Part shown: piece by piece, positions 33,102-41,953 of the stretch
Layout of the letters: every line of letters starts with the position of its first letter
Numbering within the stretch: the first letter of the stretch is position 1
Origin: Caballeronia pedi
GTDB taxonomy: Bacteria; Pseudomonadota; Gammaproteobacteria; Burkholderiales; Burkholderiaceae
Direction: 5' to 3'
NCBI RefSeq assembly: GCF_001544915.2
Contig: NZ_FCOE02000011.1
Coordinates: 1 to 64,000, forward strand
Length of the DNA: 64,000 nt
Notes under the pieces: generated by a model
Seen by the model: only the letters and a program-made list of their open reading frames with translations
Databases searched by the model: none
What the model was told of the DNA's origin: nothing
Translations under genes and position numbers: made by a program

Positions 33102-34490
33102 TCAGAGCGCGTCGTTCGTGAGGTGTTGGCGCAGCTTGCTTGCGACGTCGTCCCAGTCGCCCAGCCGGCGCGCGCGCACGAGGCGCATCGTTGGATACCA
33201 CGCGGTGTGATGCGGCTCGCGCTCGTAACGCCATTCGGCGACCTGATTGAGGAGCAGGTAGCAGCGCTTGCCGAGCGCGCCGGCGAGGTGGGTCAGGGCG
33301 CCGTCGTTGCCGATGAACGCATCGAGCCGGTCTATGATGCCGATGCTCTGCGCGAGCGTGACGTCGGGGGCGAGCGTCGTGAAGCGTTCGAGGTCGTTGG
33401 CGCGCGGGTCGTTCAGCCAGCGTTTGAGCTCGAAGCCGCGCTGCATGATGACCCAGTGGATGTCGCTCGTGCCGTCGAGAAGCGGCGCGAGTTGCGGCAG
33501 GGTCATGCTGCGGTTGGCGAAGTTGTTCGCCGACTCGCACGACGACCAGAAGATGCCGACGCAGCGTTTGCCGCGCGCGCGTTGACGGATGTCGTCGACG
33601 ATCACATCGGCGCAGGAGGGATCGGCCGGCTCGATGTAGCGTTCCGAAGACGCATAGCCGAGCACGGGAAAGAGCGAGGTGAAGAGGGCGAAAGGCTCGG
33701 TCCACATCGCGCCGTCGGGCGCGACGGTGAAACCTGCCTCGCGCAGGCGTTGCGCATCGCCGGCCTGCTGGGCCTCGGACATCGAGAGGCGATAGTTCCT
33801 GTCCGAGCCGTCGGCAACCGCCAACTGCACGCCGAGCCCCTGGAGCGCGCCGGCGTAGCGCACCCAGTTGACCTGATCGCCGTGCCCCGACGCGATCGAC
33901 GTCATCGTCATATGGGCCGGCAGGACGCGCTGTCCGCACCAGTAGTGTTCGACGTCGACATGCGGAAACAGCACGCGCCGCGCCTCGTGCGACGACCAGT
34001 AGCGATGCATCAGCTCGACGCCATTGGCGATGCCGTCGAGGCGCATTGCGCTGCGTGCCCGATGATGACCGAGCACGTACGCCGAATGCGGATCGACGCC
34101 GTCCGCGTTCAGGTCCAGAACGCGCTGGTCCTCGCCGAGGTAGTGCCACCCGTAGACGCGCCAGAGAAAGGCGGCGATCGGCGCCGTATCGGGCTTCATT
34201 CTCACGAAATCGATCACGGTGAGCGCGAGTTCCTTCAGTCCGAGATGCGCGCACGCATCGCACAGAGCGTGGAGCTGGAACCCGAAAACGTCCGACTCGC
34301 GGGTGATCTGGCAGCAGATGTCGAGCGCGCGCGAAAACTCGCCTGCGCGCATATGCGCGAGCGCGCGCCAGTGCCAGTATTCGGCCATGTGCCCGTCCGC
34401 TGCCTCGTGCTCATCGAGAAACTGGAAACATGCCTCGATATCGCCAGCGTAGAGTTTGGGAGCGAGCTGCTGGTAGTCGTCGGTGTTCAT
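33102..34490 (-). CDS. TPR and GT9-like (heptosyltransferase-fold) fusion protein
   Basis: A 462-residue cytosolic protein. The first about 170 residues form TPR-like helix pairs (YWHWRALAHMRAGEFSRALDI, LCDACAHLGLKELALTVIDF). The C-terminal half has a glycosyltransferase-B fold with the nucleotide-sugar signature FIGNDGALTHLAGALGKRCYLLL, close to the GNDSGPMHLA type of ADP-heptose transferases (GT9), and WYPTMRLVRA at the end. In related TPR-GT proteins this carries a sugar to a protein or glycan. The usual second Gly/Ser of the motif is Ala-Leu here. No LPS or flagellar genes are nearby, so the acceptor is unknown. Confidence 0.8.
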   Translation of the reverse strand: MNTDDYQQLAPKLYAGDIEACFQFLDEHEAADGHMAEYWHWRALAHMRAGEFSRALDICCQITRESDVFGFQLHALCDACAHLGLKELALTVIDFVRMKPDTAPIAAFLWRVYGWHYLGEDQRVLDLNADGVDPHSAYVLGHHRARSAMRLDGIANGVELMHRYWSSHEARRVLFPHVDVEHYWCGQRVLPAHMTMTSIASGHGDQVNWVRYAGALQGLGVQLAVADGSDRNYRLSMSEAQQAGDAQRLREAGFTVAPDGAMWTEPFALFTSLFPVLGYASSERYIEPADPSCADVIVDDIRQRARGKRCVGIFWSSCESANNFANRSMTLPQLAPLLDGTSDIHWVIMQRGFELKRWLNDPRANDLERFTTLAPDVTLAQSIGIIDRLDAFIGNDGALTHLAGALGKRCYLLLNQVAEWRYEREPHHTAWYPTMRLVRARRLGDWDDVASKLRQHLTNDAL

Positions 34491-34795
34491 GGAAATAAGC
34501 GTCGGATTATTCTGCGAGCGGCATTATTGCGTAGGCCTTTGCTACGGGTGGACCGGCGACACGTAGTTCCCACAGAAATTTCAAATTGTTGATCGATGTT
34601 TTAAGAAATCGACAATTTTTGAAATGATCGTGCGTGGCTTCGTTTGATTATAGGCTGCGGTGATTTGGCTTTCAGGGCGGTCATTCGGTTGCTAGCGCTT
34701 CCAGTCTACTTTTGATCTTAGATCGAAACATCGATAATTTATCTTATGTAAAATTAAAAAAAGCAGCTGAGCCGAGGTCCGGTGTCGAGTCTGAT
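34491..34795. other. AT-rich intergenic region with inverted repeats
   Basis: About 305 bp, markedly AT-rich against the surroundings, between the TPR-glycosyltransferase start and the ECF sigma stop. An imperfect hairpin AAATTGTTGAT/ATCGACAATTT lies at about 34585-34621, and ATCGATGTTT (34594-34603) recurs inverted as AAACATCGAT at 34726-34735. T-runs on the minus strand near 34756 may help terminate the sigma-factor transcript. No ORF found. Confidence 0.55.
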
Positions 34796-36100
34796 TCACC
34801 CCATCTCCCCAGCTCGATCCAGCAGAAACACCCGCTCACGCGCGTTCTTCGTCAGCGACGCCGCGCGCTCGAACTCCGCGCGCGCCTCACGCCTGCGGCC
34901 GAGCTTCGCCAGCAAATCCGCGCGCACGCTCGGCAGCCAGTGATAGTTCCTGAGCGCGGGCGCGTCCGACAACGCATCGACGATCGGCAGCGCGGCTTCC
35001 GGCCCGTACGCCATGCTCACCGCGACCGCGCGATTCAGTTCGACCACCGGCGTCGGCGCGGTCTGCATCAGCGCGTCGTAGAGCGCGACGATCATCGGCC
35101 AGTCGGTGTCGCCGGCGCTCGGCGCGCGCGCATGGCACGCCGCGAGCGCCGCCTGCAGCGCGTACACGCCGCGCGCGCCGCCCAACGCTTCCGAGCGTTT
35201 CAGCGCCGCCAGCCCGCGCCGGATCAGCAGCGGGTCCCAGCGGCTGCGGTCCTGGTCCGGCAGCAGCACCGGCCGACCTTCCCGGTCGACGCGCGCCTTC
35301 ATGCGCGACGCCTGGATTTCCATCAGCGCGACGAGCCCGTGGACTTCGCTCTCATCCGGCGTCAGTTCGGCGAGGATACGCCCGAGCCGCAACGCGTCTT
35401 CACACAAGCCCGGACGCATCCAGTCGTCGCCGGCCGTCGCCGAATAGCCTTCGTTGAAGATCAGATAGATGACTTCGAGCACCGAGCCGAGCCGCGCCGC
35501 GCGCGCGTCAGCTTTCGGCACCTCGAACGGCACGCGGGCCGCCGACAGCGTGCGCTTCGCCCGCACGATGCGCTGCGCGATGGTCGGCTCCGGCACCAGA
35601 AACGCGCGCGCGATCTCGTCGGTCGTGAGACCGCCGATCAGACGCAGCGTCAGCGCGGCGCGCGCATCGACGGACAGCACCGGATGGCACGCCGTGAAAA
35701 TGAGCCGCAGCAGATCGTCGCCGATGTCGTCCTCGCGCGCGGCGTCGAGCGCATCGACGAAATCGGGCGTGATGTGCGCTTCCTGCGCGTCGAGGTCGCG
35801 GCCGTATTCCTCGTGCTTGCGCGCGTGCAGCGCGTGCTGCCGCAGCCGGTCGAGCGCCTTGTTCTTCGCTGTCGTCATGAGCCACGCTCCCGGCTTTTCG
35901 GGCACGCCCACGCCCGGTTGGCTCCAGTGTTCCAGTGCGGCGACGAACGCGTCCTGCGCCAGTTCCTCGGCGAGCGCGACATCGCGCACGACGCGCGCCA
36001 CGCTCGCGATCACCTTCGCGGACTCGATGCGCCATACCGCGTCGATGGCGCGCCGCGCGGCATCGTCCGCCGTATCGTTGCGCTGGGCGCGCCCGCTCAC
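34796..36100 (-). CDS. ECF sigma factor with C-terminal extension (ECF42-like)
   Basis: A 434-residue sigma factor. Region 2 is in the N-terminal part (VARVVRDVALAEELAQDAFVAALEHW, WLMTTAKNKALDRLRQ), region 4 in ALTLRLIGGLTTDEIARAFLVPEPTIAQRIVRAKRTL, and then an about 200-residue helical extension (DUF6596 type) with GYSATAGDD and a TPR-like repeat toward the end. GTG start at 36100 overlaps the VOC gene stop (GTGA), so it is translationally coupled. The family is known to be encoded with YCII/DGPF-domain proteins, exactly as here, and lacks a classical anti-sigma factor; the extension is thought to regulate activity. Confidence 0.94.
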   Translation of the reverse strand: MSGRAQRNDTADDAARRAIDAVWRIESAKVIASVARVVRDVALAEELAQDAFVAALEHWSQPGVGVPEKPGAWLMTTAKNKALDRLRQHALHARKHEEYGRDLDAQEAHITPDFVDALDAAREDDIGDDLLRLIFTACHPVLSVDARAALTLRLIGGLTTDEIARAFLVPEPTIAQRIVRAKRTLSAARVPFEVPKADARAARLGSVLEVIYLIFNEGYSATAGDDWMRPGLCEDALRLGRILAELTPDESEVHGLVALMEIQASRMKARVDREGRPVLLPDQDRSRWDPLLIRRGLAALKRSEALGGARGVYALQAALAACHARAPSAGDTDWPMIVALYDALMQTAPTPVVELNRAVAVSMAYGPEAALPIVDALSDAPALRNYHWLPSVRADLLAKLGRRREARAEFERAASLTKNARERVFLLDRAGEMG

Positions 36101-36495
36101 GCCGCTTCCGGATTCATGTGCACGAGTTCCCAGATATGACCGTCGAGATCCTCGAAGCCGTGGCCGTACATGAAGCCGTGATCCTGCGGCTCGCGCGGCG
36201 CGCGTCCGCCCGCGGCGAGGGCCTTCGCGACCAGTTCGTCCACTTCCGCCCTGCTCTCGCACGACAGGCACACGAGCGTTTCAGTGCTCGCGTGGGCGTC
36301 GGCGATCGGCTTCTCCGTGAAGGTCTGGAAAAACTTTTCGACGAGCAGCATCGCGTAGATGTTTTCGCCGATGACGAGGCACGCGGCGTCGTCGTTCGTG
36401 AAGTTCGGGTTGAAGCTCAGCCCCAGTGCCTTGAAGAAAGTCATCGAACGCTTGAGGTCGCGAACCGGAAGGTTCACGAAGATCTGTTTGTGCAT
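36097..36495 (-). CDS. VOC family protein (glyoxalase/bleomycin resistance fold)
   Basis: A 132-residue protein with two beta-alpha-beta-beta-beta modules: MHKQIFVNLPVRDLKRSMTFFKALG at the N terminus and GFMYGHGFEDLDGHIWELVHM at the C terminus, the usual VOC metal-site region. It follows the YCII gene and is coupled to the sigma factor gene by a 4-bp overlap. Likely part of the response unit of this ECF42-type system. Confidence 0.93.
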   Translation of the reverse strand: MHKQIFVNLPVRDLKRSMTFFKALGLSFNPNFTNDDAACLVIGENIYAMLLVEKFFQTFTEKPIADAHASTETLVCLSCESRAEVDELVAKALAAGGRAPREPQDHGFMYGHGFEDLDGHIWELVHMNPEAA

Positions 36496-36592
36496 GACAA
36501 GGGTCTCCGGGTTGGATCGTCAGGCGGCATCGCAGCCGTTACATGCACGACGATCCGCGCGTGTGAAAATCGACACGAACTTCGCGAATACT

Positions 36593-36946
36593 TCACAAAT
36601 AACACGGCCCGACCTTGCGGACTTCGATGGTGCACCACTTCGCCGCCGGGCATTCCGCCGCGATCGCGACGGCTTGCGCATGCGTTTCGCAATCGAGGAG
36701 AAAGAAGCCGCCGATCATCTCCTTCGCTTCGGCGAACGGGCCGTCGATGACGCGCGCATCGCCATCGACGCTCGTGACGCGCGCCGCGTCCTTTTGCGAG
36801 GTCAGCGATTCGACTGCGCGCAACACGCCGCGCGCCTTCAGCCCTTCGGCAAACTCCCCCATTTTGCGATACGCCTCGCGCCCCTCTTCCTGCGTGCGCT
36901 GGCCGCGCTGTTCGACCGGTTCCACGACGAGTAACAGATAAGCCAC
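36593..36946 (-). CDS. YCII (DGPF) domain protein
   Basis: A 117-residue YCII-related protein: AYLLLVVEPVEQRGQRTQEEGREAY, then the hallmark VIDGPFAEAKEMIGGFFLLDC and AKWCTIEVRKV. GTG at 36946 with GGAGG six bases upstream is the best start; the longer open frame has no good ribosome binding site. First gene of the YCII-VOC-sigma operon; the gap to the VOC gene is 97 bp. Confidence 0.92.
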   Translation of the reverse strand: MAYLLLVVEPVEQRGQRTQEEGREAYRKMGEFAEGLKARGVLRAVESLTSQKDAARVTSVDGDARVIDGPFAEAKEMIGGFFLLDCETHAQAVAIAAECPAAKWCTIEVRKVGPCYL

Positions 36947-37051
36947 GACGAGCCTCCGAAAGTTATCGATGGCGTCCAAGTTAAACCGTCGCGGGCGCAT
37001 CGGCAAGGGCCGCCCTGCGCCGTCTTTTTGCATCGCGTCCCTATCTCGATA

Positions 37052-37081
37052 TTGACAAGCGCCAGCGCGCCACACGATACT
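37052..37081 (+). promoter_or_regulatory. Candidate sigma-70 promoter
   Basis: Consensus -35 TTGACA at 37052-37057 and a -10-like GATACT at 37076-37081, 18 bases apart. Points rightward into the candidate small RNA at 37088. Confidence 0.5.
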
Positions 37082-37087
37082 GCGACA

Positions 37088-37238
37088 CATGCACGCAGCC
37101 ATCCTTTTCTCCATCGCCGCGATTAAAAACCGTATGAACGCCATGTGTGGCGGGTCATCGGGACAGCGTGTGCGCTAGCGAAACAGGCAAGCAGACAGAT
37201 TCCGAAGGCCCCGCCGCAAGACGGGGCCTTCTTGTTTT
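37088..37238 (+). ncRNA. Candidate small RNA (about 150 nt)
   Basis: A short independent transcript is suggested by a consensus-like promoter (37052-37081) and a strong terminator (37205-37237) with no good-length gene between. It contains a possible 29-codon ORF starting ATG at 37088 (MHAAILFSIAAIKNRMNAM...), but without a ribosome binding site. It could also be the leader of the DUF2917 gene at 37284 with the hairpin as attenuator. Confidence 0.4.
37205..37237 (+). terminator. Rho-independent terminator
   Basis: Perfect 9-bp stem AAGGCCCCG/CGGGGCCTT (37205-37213 with 37222-37230), 8-base loop, followed by TCTTGTTTTT on the plus strand. No annotated plus-strand gene ends just upstream, which is the basis of the small-RNA call. 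Confidence 0.85.
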
Positions 37239-37283
37239 TGCGTGCAAGGTTTCCGTCTTCGGCTCACATCATGGAGAGCAGAG

Positions 37284-37691
37284 ATGGAAGAGGTATCGCA
37301 AGTTTGCGCGGGTCATGGCGTCGGCCACGGCGTGGCGTCGGGGCGCCTGAGCACATCAGGCGCATCGGGCGCGCGCGTCGTGGTCTATGTCGAAGTGCAT
37401 CCGCATCAGATGGTGTCCTGGCGTCTCACGCGCGACGCCGAACTGCGCGTGGCCGATGCGCCCGGATGTGCCCTCTGGCTCACGCGCCATCGCGACCCGT
37501 ACGACTACTGGATGAAGCCTGGCGATGTCGTGAGGCTGTCGCGCGGCGAGCGCGTGTGGCTGTCGTCCGCAAGCGATGCGGCGCTCGAAGTGTCGCTCAC
37601 GTCTTATCGCGCCGCGCAGCGCGGCTTGCTGCTGCGCTGGCTTGCGAGGTACTGGCCACGCATCGCCGGCCGGCATGCCAACGCGCTCTGA
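37284..37691 (+). CDS. DUF2917 domain protein
   Basis: A 135-residue protein. The DUF2917 region lies at about 45-110: MVSWRLTRDAELRVADAPGCALWLTR, then YDYWMKPGDVVRLSRGERVWLSS, a small beta-rich fold. The C terminus is Arg/Leu-rich (LLLRWLARYWPRIAGR). Start ATG at 37284; an upstream in-frame start at 37242 is less likely. Unknown function; common in Burkholderia. Ends 12 bp before the convergent tannase-family gene stop. Confidence 0.82.
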   Translation: MEEVSQVCAGHGVGHGVASGRLSTSGASGARVVVYVEVHPHQMVSWRLTRDAELRVADAPGCALWLTRHRDPYDYWMKPGDVVRLSRGERVWLSSASDAALEVSLTSYRAAQRGLLLRWLARYWPRIAGRHANAL

Positions 37692-37703
37692 CGATGCAAC
37701 CGC

Positions 37704-39362
37704 TCACGGCTCCACGCAACGGAAGTTCGCCGCGAGGTTGATACTGCCCTTGCCCATGTAGCGCGGATAGTTCGGATAACGGCATATCGGCCGCGTGCGT
37801 CCGTTGGTGGCGGGCGCGATGTCGCTGCCGATAAGCGTCTCGGGTCCGACGCCGTTGCTCACCCATTCGTCGAGCGCGCCGAGTTCGTCCCATGCGGGAA
37901 TGAACACGCCGTTGCCATGCTGGAAGCCCGGCACCATGTAAAGCCGCATGAACGAGTCGACGGTGTCCTGGCCGTATCGGTCGATGAGTCCGCGATAGAA
38001 CGCGATCGTCTGGTTCGGGCTGATGACTTCGTCGGCGAGGCCGTGCATCGCGATGAGCTTGCCGCCGTGCGCGATGAACGCGGAGAAATCCGGGTTCATC
38101 GCGCCGACGGTGTACGCGAGCGTGATGAGGCGCTGTTTGAAGCGGCCGGGATTGTCGAGGTCGAACGTGAGCGCGCTGAAGCCGAGATCGCGCGTGACGA
38201 AGTGACGGACATACGCGTCGCCTTGCGCGAACAGATAGCCGTTCGCGGCGAAGGTCGGCGGAGTGAGCAGTACCGGTGAGTCGCCGAGTCCGAGCGTGCC
38301 CGAGAAGTCGACGCCCTGAAAGACGTTGTAGCCCGGATAGCTATCGACGCCGTACGCGAGCGGGTACGGCAACGTGACGCCGTCGCGCAAGGTCTGGAGC
38401 GTGTCGATCTGCGCGTCCGACAGACAACTGTCGCGCAAGGACGGACGCTGCCCGTTCGCGCAACGCAGCGACGCGATGATCTGCGGCTCCAGCTTCCTGC
38501 ACGCTTCGACGTTGCTGACGATTCCGTCCGCCGCGCCGTCGAGCCGGTCGCATTCGTGCACGACGGTCTCGAACACGCGCCGCTGCTGCGCGACGCCGAC
38601 GAAACCGCCCGGCTTCGCATACGACGCCTGCCCGACCTTCACGCCCATCAGCCGCACGCCGGAGAAATTGATCGCGGGCGCGTTGGCGATCACGCCGTCG
38701 TAGTCGTTCGGAAAGCGCTCGATCACGGTGAAGCCTTCGCGTCCGCCCGTCGAGCCGCCCGCGAAGTAGGTTTTTTCGGGCGTGCGTCCGTAGCCCATCT
38801 GAATCAGCGCGAGCGCGACATCGCGCGTTTTCTTCAGATGCCCGAAGCCGAAATTGACGATGGCTTCGTCGTTGCCCGCGAAGTCCGCGCGCCCCGCGTT
38901 GCCGACGTGACCCGAATCCGAGCCGAAAGTCGCGTAGCCGCGCGCGAGCGGCGTGGAGTCCGGCGCGAAAGGCATCGGTTCGGTGCCGGAGACGATCGTG
39001 CCGTTGTAGCCGCCACCGCCCATCTGCAGGGCGCGGCCGTTCCAGCGGCTCGGCAGGTTCACTTCGAAGCGGATGTCGGGCGTCGAATCCTGCAGCGCCT
39101 TGATGAAGCCGGTGATGCGGCAATACTCGCCGTTGCGGTTGCCGGGCGCGGCCGCCTTCACGACCCAGGCCGAGACGATCGTCGCGCCGCGCGTCGGCAG
39201 CCCGATGATCGACGCGGGCACTATTTTGCCTTCGAGGTCGTCGCAGTGCTTCGTCACGTACGCGGCCGCGTGGGCGCCCGAAAACGGCGCGAGCGCCATC
39301 ACGCAGACGAGCGCCGCGCAGCGAAACAGACCGGAGAAGGAATGGGAAAAGAAGCGGAACAC
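37704..39362 (-). CDS. Tannase/feruloyl esterase family alpha/beta hydrolase
   Basis: A 552-residue exported esterase. Signal peptide MFRFFSHSFSGLFRCAALVC... ending near AHA|AAY (about residue 32). The tannase family core is seen in CRITGFIKALQDSTPDIRFEVNLPSRWNGRALQMGGGGYNG, the nucleophile elbow YFAGGSTGGREG (Ser), PNDYDGVIANAPAINF, and the His-containing FQHGNG. Asp in HGLADEVI is a charge-relay candidate. Cys pairs (CDD, CRI, CDR, CRK, CSLD-like, CRYP, CVEP) fit the family's disulfides. It hydrolyses aromatic esters such as feruloyl or galloyl esters; precise substrate unknown. Stand-alone gene. Confidence 0.93.
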   Translation of the reverse strand: MFRFFSHSFSGLFRCAALVCVMALAPFSGAHAAAYVTKHCDDLEGKIVPASIIGLPTRGATIVSAWVVKAAAPGNRNGEYCRITGFIKALQDSTPDIRFEVNLPSRWNGRALQMGGGGYNGTIVSGTEPMPFAPDSTPLARGYATFGSDSGHVGNAGRADFAGNDEAIVNFGFGHLKKTRDVALALIQMGYGRTPEKTYFAGGSTGGREGFTVIERFPNDYDGVIANAPAINFSGVRLMGVKVGQASYAKPGGFVGVAQQRRVFETVVHECDRLDGAADGIVSNVEACRKLEPQIIASLRCANGQRPSLRDSCLSDAQIDTLQTLRDGVTLPYPLAYGVDSYPGYNVFQGVDFSGTLGLGDSPVLLTPPTFAANGYLFAQGDAYVRHFVTRDLGFSALTFDLDNPGRFKQRLITLAYTVGAMNPDFSAFIAHGGKLIAMHGLADEVISPNQTIAFYRGLIDRYGQDTVDSFMRLYMVPGFQHGNGVFIPAWDELGALDEWVSNGVGPETLIGSDIAPATNGRTRPICRYPNYPRYMGKGSINLAANFRCVEP

Positions 39363-39490
39363 GTCCTGGAAGCGGCTACTTCAAACGCCGCACAATATAT
39401 AAGAACAGATTGTCGATAGCCATTCGGGTCTACCGGTCGTTGCAGCCACACAACCGGCTTCCCTGCCCTCGCGGGCGCGCGTTCCCGGCG

Positions 39491-40351
39491 TCATTCCCCG
39501 TCCCATTCGCCGCGCAGGTCGCTGTTTTCGAGAAGCTGAAGCAAGGTTTCGGCCGGACGGCTCAGATGTTTCGCGCCGAACGCGATGAATTCCACTTCGG
39601 GCAATTCCGGCAGTTCGGCGCGATTCACGGGCGGCGCCAGTCCGCGCGCGGCCAGAAAATGCGAACGCACGGTCAGTCCGAGCCCGCCGCGCGCCGCGGC
39701 GATGCAGCCCGCGTGGCTGCTGCTGGTGCAGACCATCTGCCAGCTCGCGCCGGACATCGCCAGCGAATCGAGCACGACGCCACGCGTGACGCTCGGCTCC
39801 GAGACGAGAATGAGCGGCAGCGGTCCGCTCGTATCGACGATGGTGCCGGGCTTCGCGAGCCATTCGAGCCGTCCGGAAAAAAGCCGCATGCCGCGCGCGT
39901 CGCCCAGACGCCGCTTGCCGACCGCGAGATCGAGTTCTCCGGCATCGACCATCTGGTACAGCCGCCCGGTCATGCCGATGGTGATTTCCAGCTCGACGTC
40001 CGGATGGGTGTCGCGAAATGCCGCGAGCACGCTCGGCAGCGGCCCGAGCGCGATATCGTCCGACGAACCGAGCCGCACGCGCCCGCGCAGACGCGGCGAG
40101 CTGAACTGCGATTGCGCATGCGCCATCGCTTCGAGGATCACGCGGGCGTGGACCAGCATGGCTTCGCCGTCGGCGGTGAGCGCGAGCGAATGCGTGTCGC
40201 GCACGAAAAGCCGCCGCCCGACGCTCTCTTCCAGACGCCGGATATGTTCGGACACGCTCGATTGCCGAAGCCCGAGCTGGCGTCCCGCGTCGGTGAAGCT
40301 GTGCGACGCGGCCACCGTCGCGAAAGTGTGCAACCAGACTGGATTGAGCAT
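39491..40351 (-). CDS. LysR family transcriptional regulator
   Basis: A 286-residue regulator with an N-terminal winged helix (PVWLHTFATVAASHSFTDAGRQLGLRQSSVSEHIRRLEESVGRRLFVRDT) and a type-2 periplasmic-binding-like effector domain (GSSDDIALGPLPSVLAAFRDTHPDVELEI, SSSHAGCIAAARGGLGLTV). Start MLNPVWLH at 40351; the longer frame crosses the divergent promoter region. It is divergent from the DHA2 transporter gene (161 bp apart), which is its probable target. Effector unknown. Confidence 0.94.
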   Translation of the reverse strand: MLNPVWLHTFATVAASHSFTDAGRQLGLRQSSVSEHIRRLEESVGRRLFVRDTHSLALTADGEAMLVHARVILEAMAHAQSQFSSPRLRGRVRLGSSDDIALGPLPSVLAAFRDTHPDVELEITIGMTGRLYQMVDAGELDLAVGKRRLGDARGMRLFSGRLEWLAKPGTIVDTSGPLPLILVSEPSVTRGVVLDSLAMSGASWQMVCTSSSHAGCIAAARGGLGLTVRSHFLAARGLAPPVNRAELPELPEVEFIAFGAKHLSRPAETLLQLLENSDLRGEWDGE

Positions 40352-40512
40352 GCGCCATTGTGAACGGAAAAGGCGATGACAGTCAATGTGGTTAGCGGTC
40401 TTCCCGATGACCTGCCAAGTCACTAAGATTTCACAATGCGCGGCGGAAACCGGTTTCAAACGGCTTTCGATGACTTCCAATATTCCGCGCCTCAAGCACG
40501 TTGCCCCATCAC

Positions 40513-41898
40513 ATGACCAGACAGACCTCGCACACGGCGCTCCTTTGGATCGTCGCCGTGGGTTTTTTCATGCAGGCGCTCGACACGACGATCGTGAACA
40601 CGGCGCTGCCCTCCATCGCGCGCAGTCTGGACGCCGCGCCGCTCGCGATGCAGTCGATCGTGGTCGCCTACACGCTCACGATGGCGCTGTTCACGCCCGC
40701 GTCCGGCTGGCTCGCCGACCGCTTCGGCACGCGCCGCGTCTATCTGGTCTCCATCTCGTTGTTCGTGATCGGCTCGCTCGCCTGCGCGAACGCGCACTCG
40801 CTCAACCAGCTCGTGCTCGCGCGCGTGCTGCAAGGCATCGGTGGTTCGATGCTGCTGCCGATCGGGCGTCTCGCCGTGTTGCGCGCCGTCTCGGGCGAAG
40901 CCTACGTTTCCGCGCTCGCGATGATTTCCGTCGCCGGCCAGGTCGGCCCGATTCTCGGCCCGACGCTCGGTGGCTGGTTCGTCGAGTCGTTTTCGTGGCA
41001 CTGGATCTTTCTGATCAATGTGCCGATTGGCGCGGTCGGCCTCTATGCGGTGCAGCGCTTCCTGCCGAACGATACGCTGCACGACGCGCCGCCGTTCGAT
41101 TTCGTCGGCTGCGGATTGCTGTCGATGTGCATGGTGTCGTTCTCGCTCGCGCTCGATTCGCCGGTAGAGACGCATCGCGGCGCGGTGTCCGCCGCGCTCT
41201 TCGCGCTCGCGGCGGTGTCGGCATTCGCGTATGTGCCGTACGCGCGGCGCAAGCGCAATCCGCTCTTTCATCTCGCGCTTTTTCACGAGCCGAACTTCAG
41301 CGTCGGACTGATCGGCAATCTGCTGTGCCGCATCGGTTCGAGCGCGGTGCCGTTTCTGCTGCCGCTGCTGATGCAGCTCGAACTCGGCTACAGCCCGCTG
41401 CATTCGGGGCTGATGATGCTGCCGATCGCCATCGCCGGCACCATCAGCAAGCGCTGGATCGCGCAACTCGTGAAGCGCTACGGCTACGACATGTTCCTGC
41501 TCGTGAACACGGCGCTGGTGGGTGCGTCGATCGTCGCGTTCGCGCTGTTCTCGCCCACGTTGCCGCTCGCTGTCGAGATCGCGATTCTCGTCGTATTCGG
41601 CGCGTGCAATTCGATGCAGTTCGCCGCGATGAACAGCGTCACGCTGAAAGGCCTCTCGATCAAGGACGCGGGCAGCGGCAACAGCCTCTTCTCGATGGTT
41701 CAGATGCTCGCGATCGGCCTCGGCGTATCGATCGGCGGCTCGCTCGTGCAAGTGTTCCAGGGCCCGTTCTCGACCTCGACCGGCTTTCGCCTGAGCTTCG
41801 TGTGCATGGGCGTGGTGACGCTGCTGTCGGGCGTCGTGTTCCGCTATCTCGATGACGCGCCGCGCGGCGCCGCGCCGGCCCGCGTCGGCACGTCCTGA
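40513..41898 (+). CDS. MFS transporter, DHA2 family drug exporter (MdtD-like)
   Basis: A 461-residue, 14-helix H+-antiporter of the major facilitator superfamily. The DHA2 motif LDTTIVNTALPSIARSL is in helix 1, motif A GWLADRFGTRRVYL after helix 2, and the antiporter motif GQVGPILGPTLGGW in helix 5. The ATG at 40513 is chosen over a TTG at 40501. Divergent to a LysR gene. It likely exports drugs or toxic metabolites; no membrane fusion protein is adjacent, as for MdtD-type single-component exporters. Confidence 0.94.
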   Translation: MTRQTSHTALLWIVAVGFFMQALDTTIVNTALPSIARSLDAAPLAMQSIVVAYTLTMALFTPASGWLADRFGTRRVYLVSISLFVIGSLACANAHSLNQLVLARVLQGIGGSMLLPIGRLAVLRAVSGEAYVSALAMISVAGQVGPILGPTLGGWFVESFSWHWIFLINVPIGAVGLYAVQRFLPNDTLHDAPPFDFVGCGLLSMCMVSFSLALDSPVETHRGAVSAALFALAAVSAFAYVPYARRKRNPLFHLALFHEPNFSVGLIGNLLCRIGSSAVPFLLPLLMQLELGYSPLHSGLMMLPIAIAGTISKRWIAQLVKRYGYDMFLLVNTALVGASIVAFALFSPTLPLAVEIAILVVFGACNSMQFAAMNSVTLKGLSIKDAGSGNSLFSMVQMLAIGLGVSIGGSLVQVFQGPFSTSTGFRLSFVCMGVVTLLSGVVFRYLDDAPRGAAPARVGTS

Positions 41899-41953
41899 CG
41901 CTTGCGGCTATTCTGTCGGTCCGATCGAACCGTTTTCTTTCTGGAGCGCAACC

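Noticed and set aside
34491..34795. AT-rich segment as an insertion-sequence or phage remnant
   Set aside because: No transposase or integrase fragment, no terminal repeats with target duplication could be seen.
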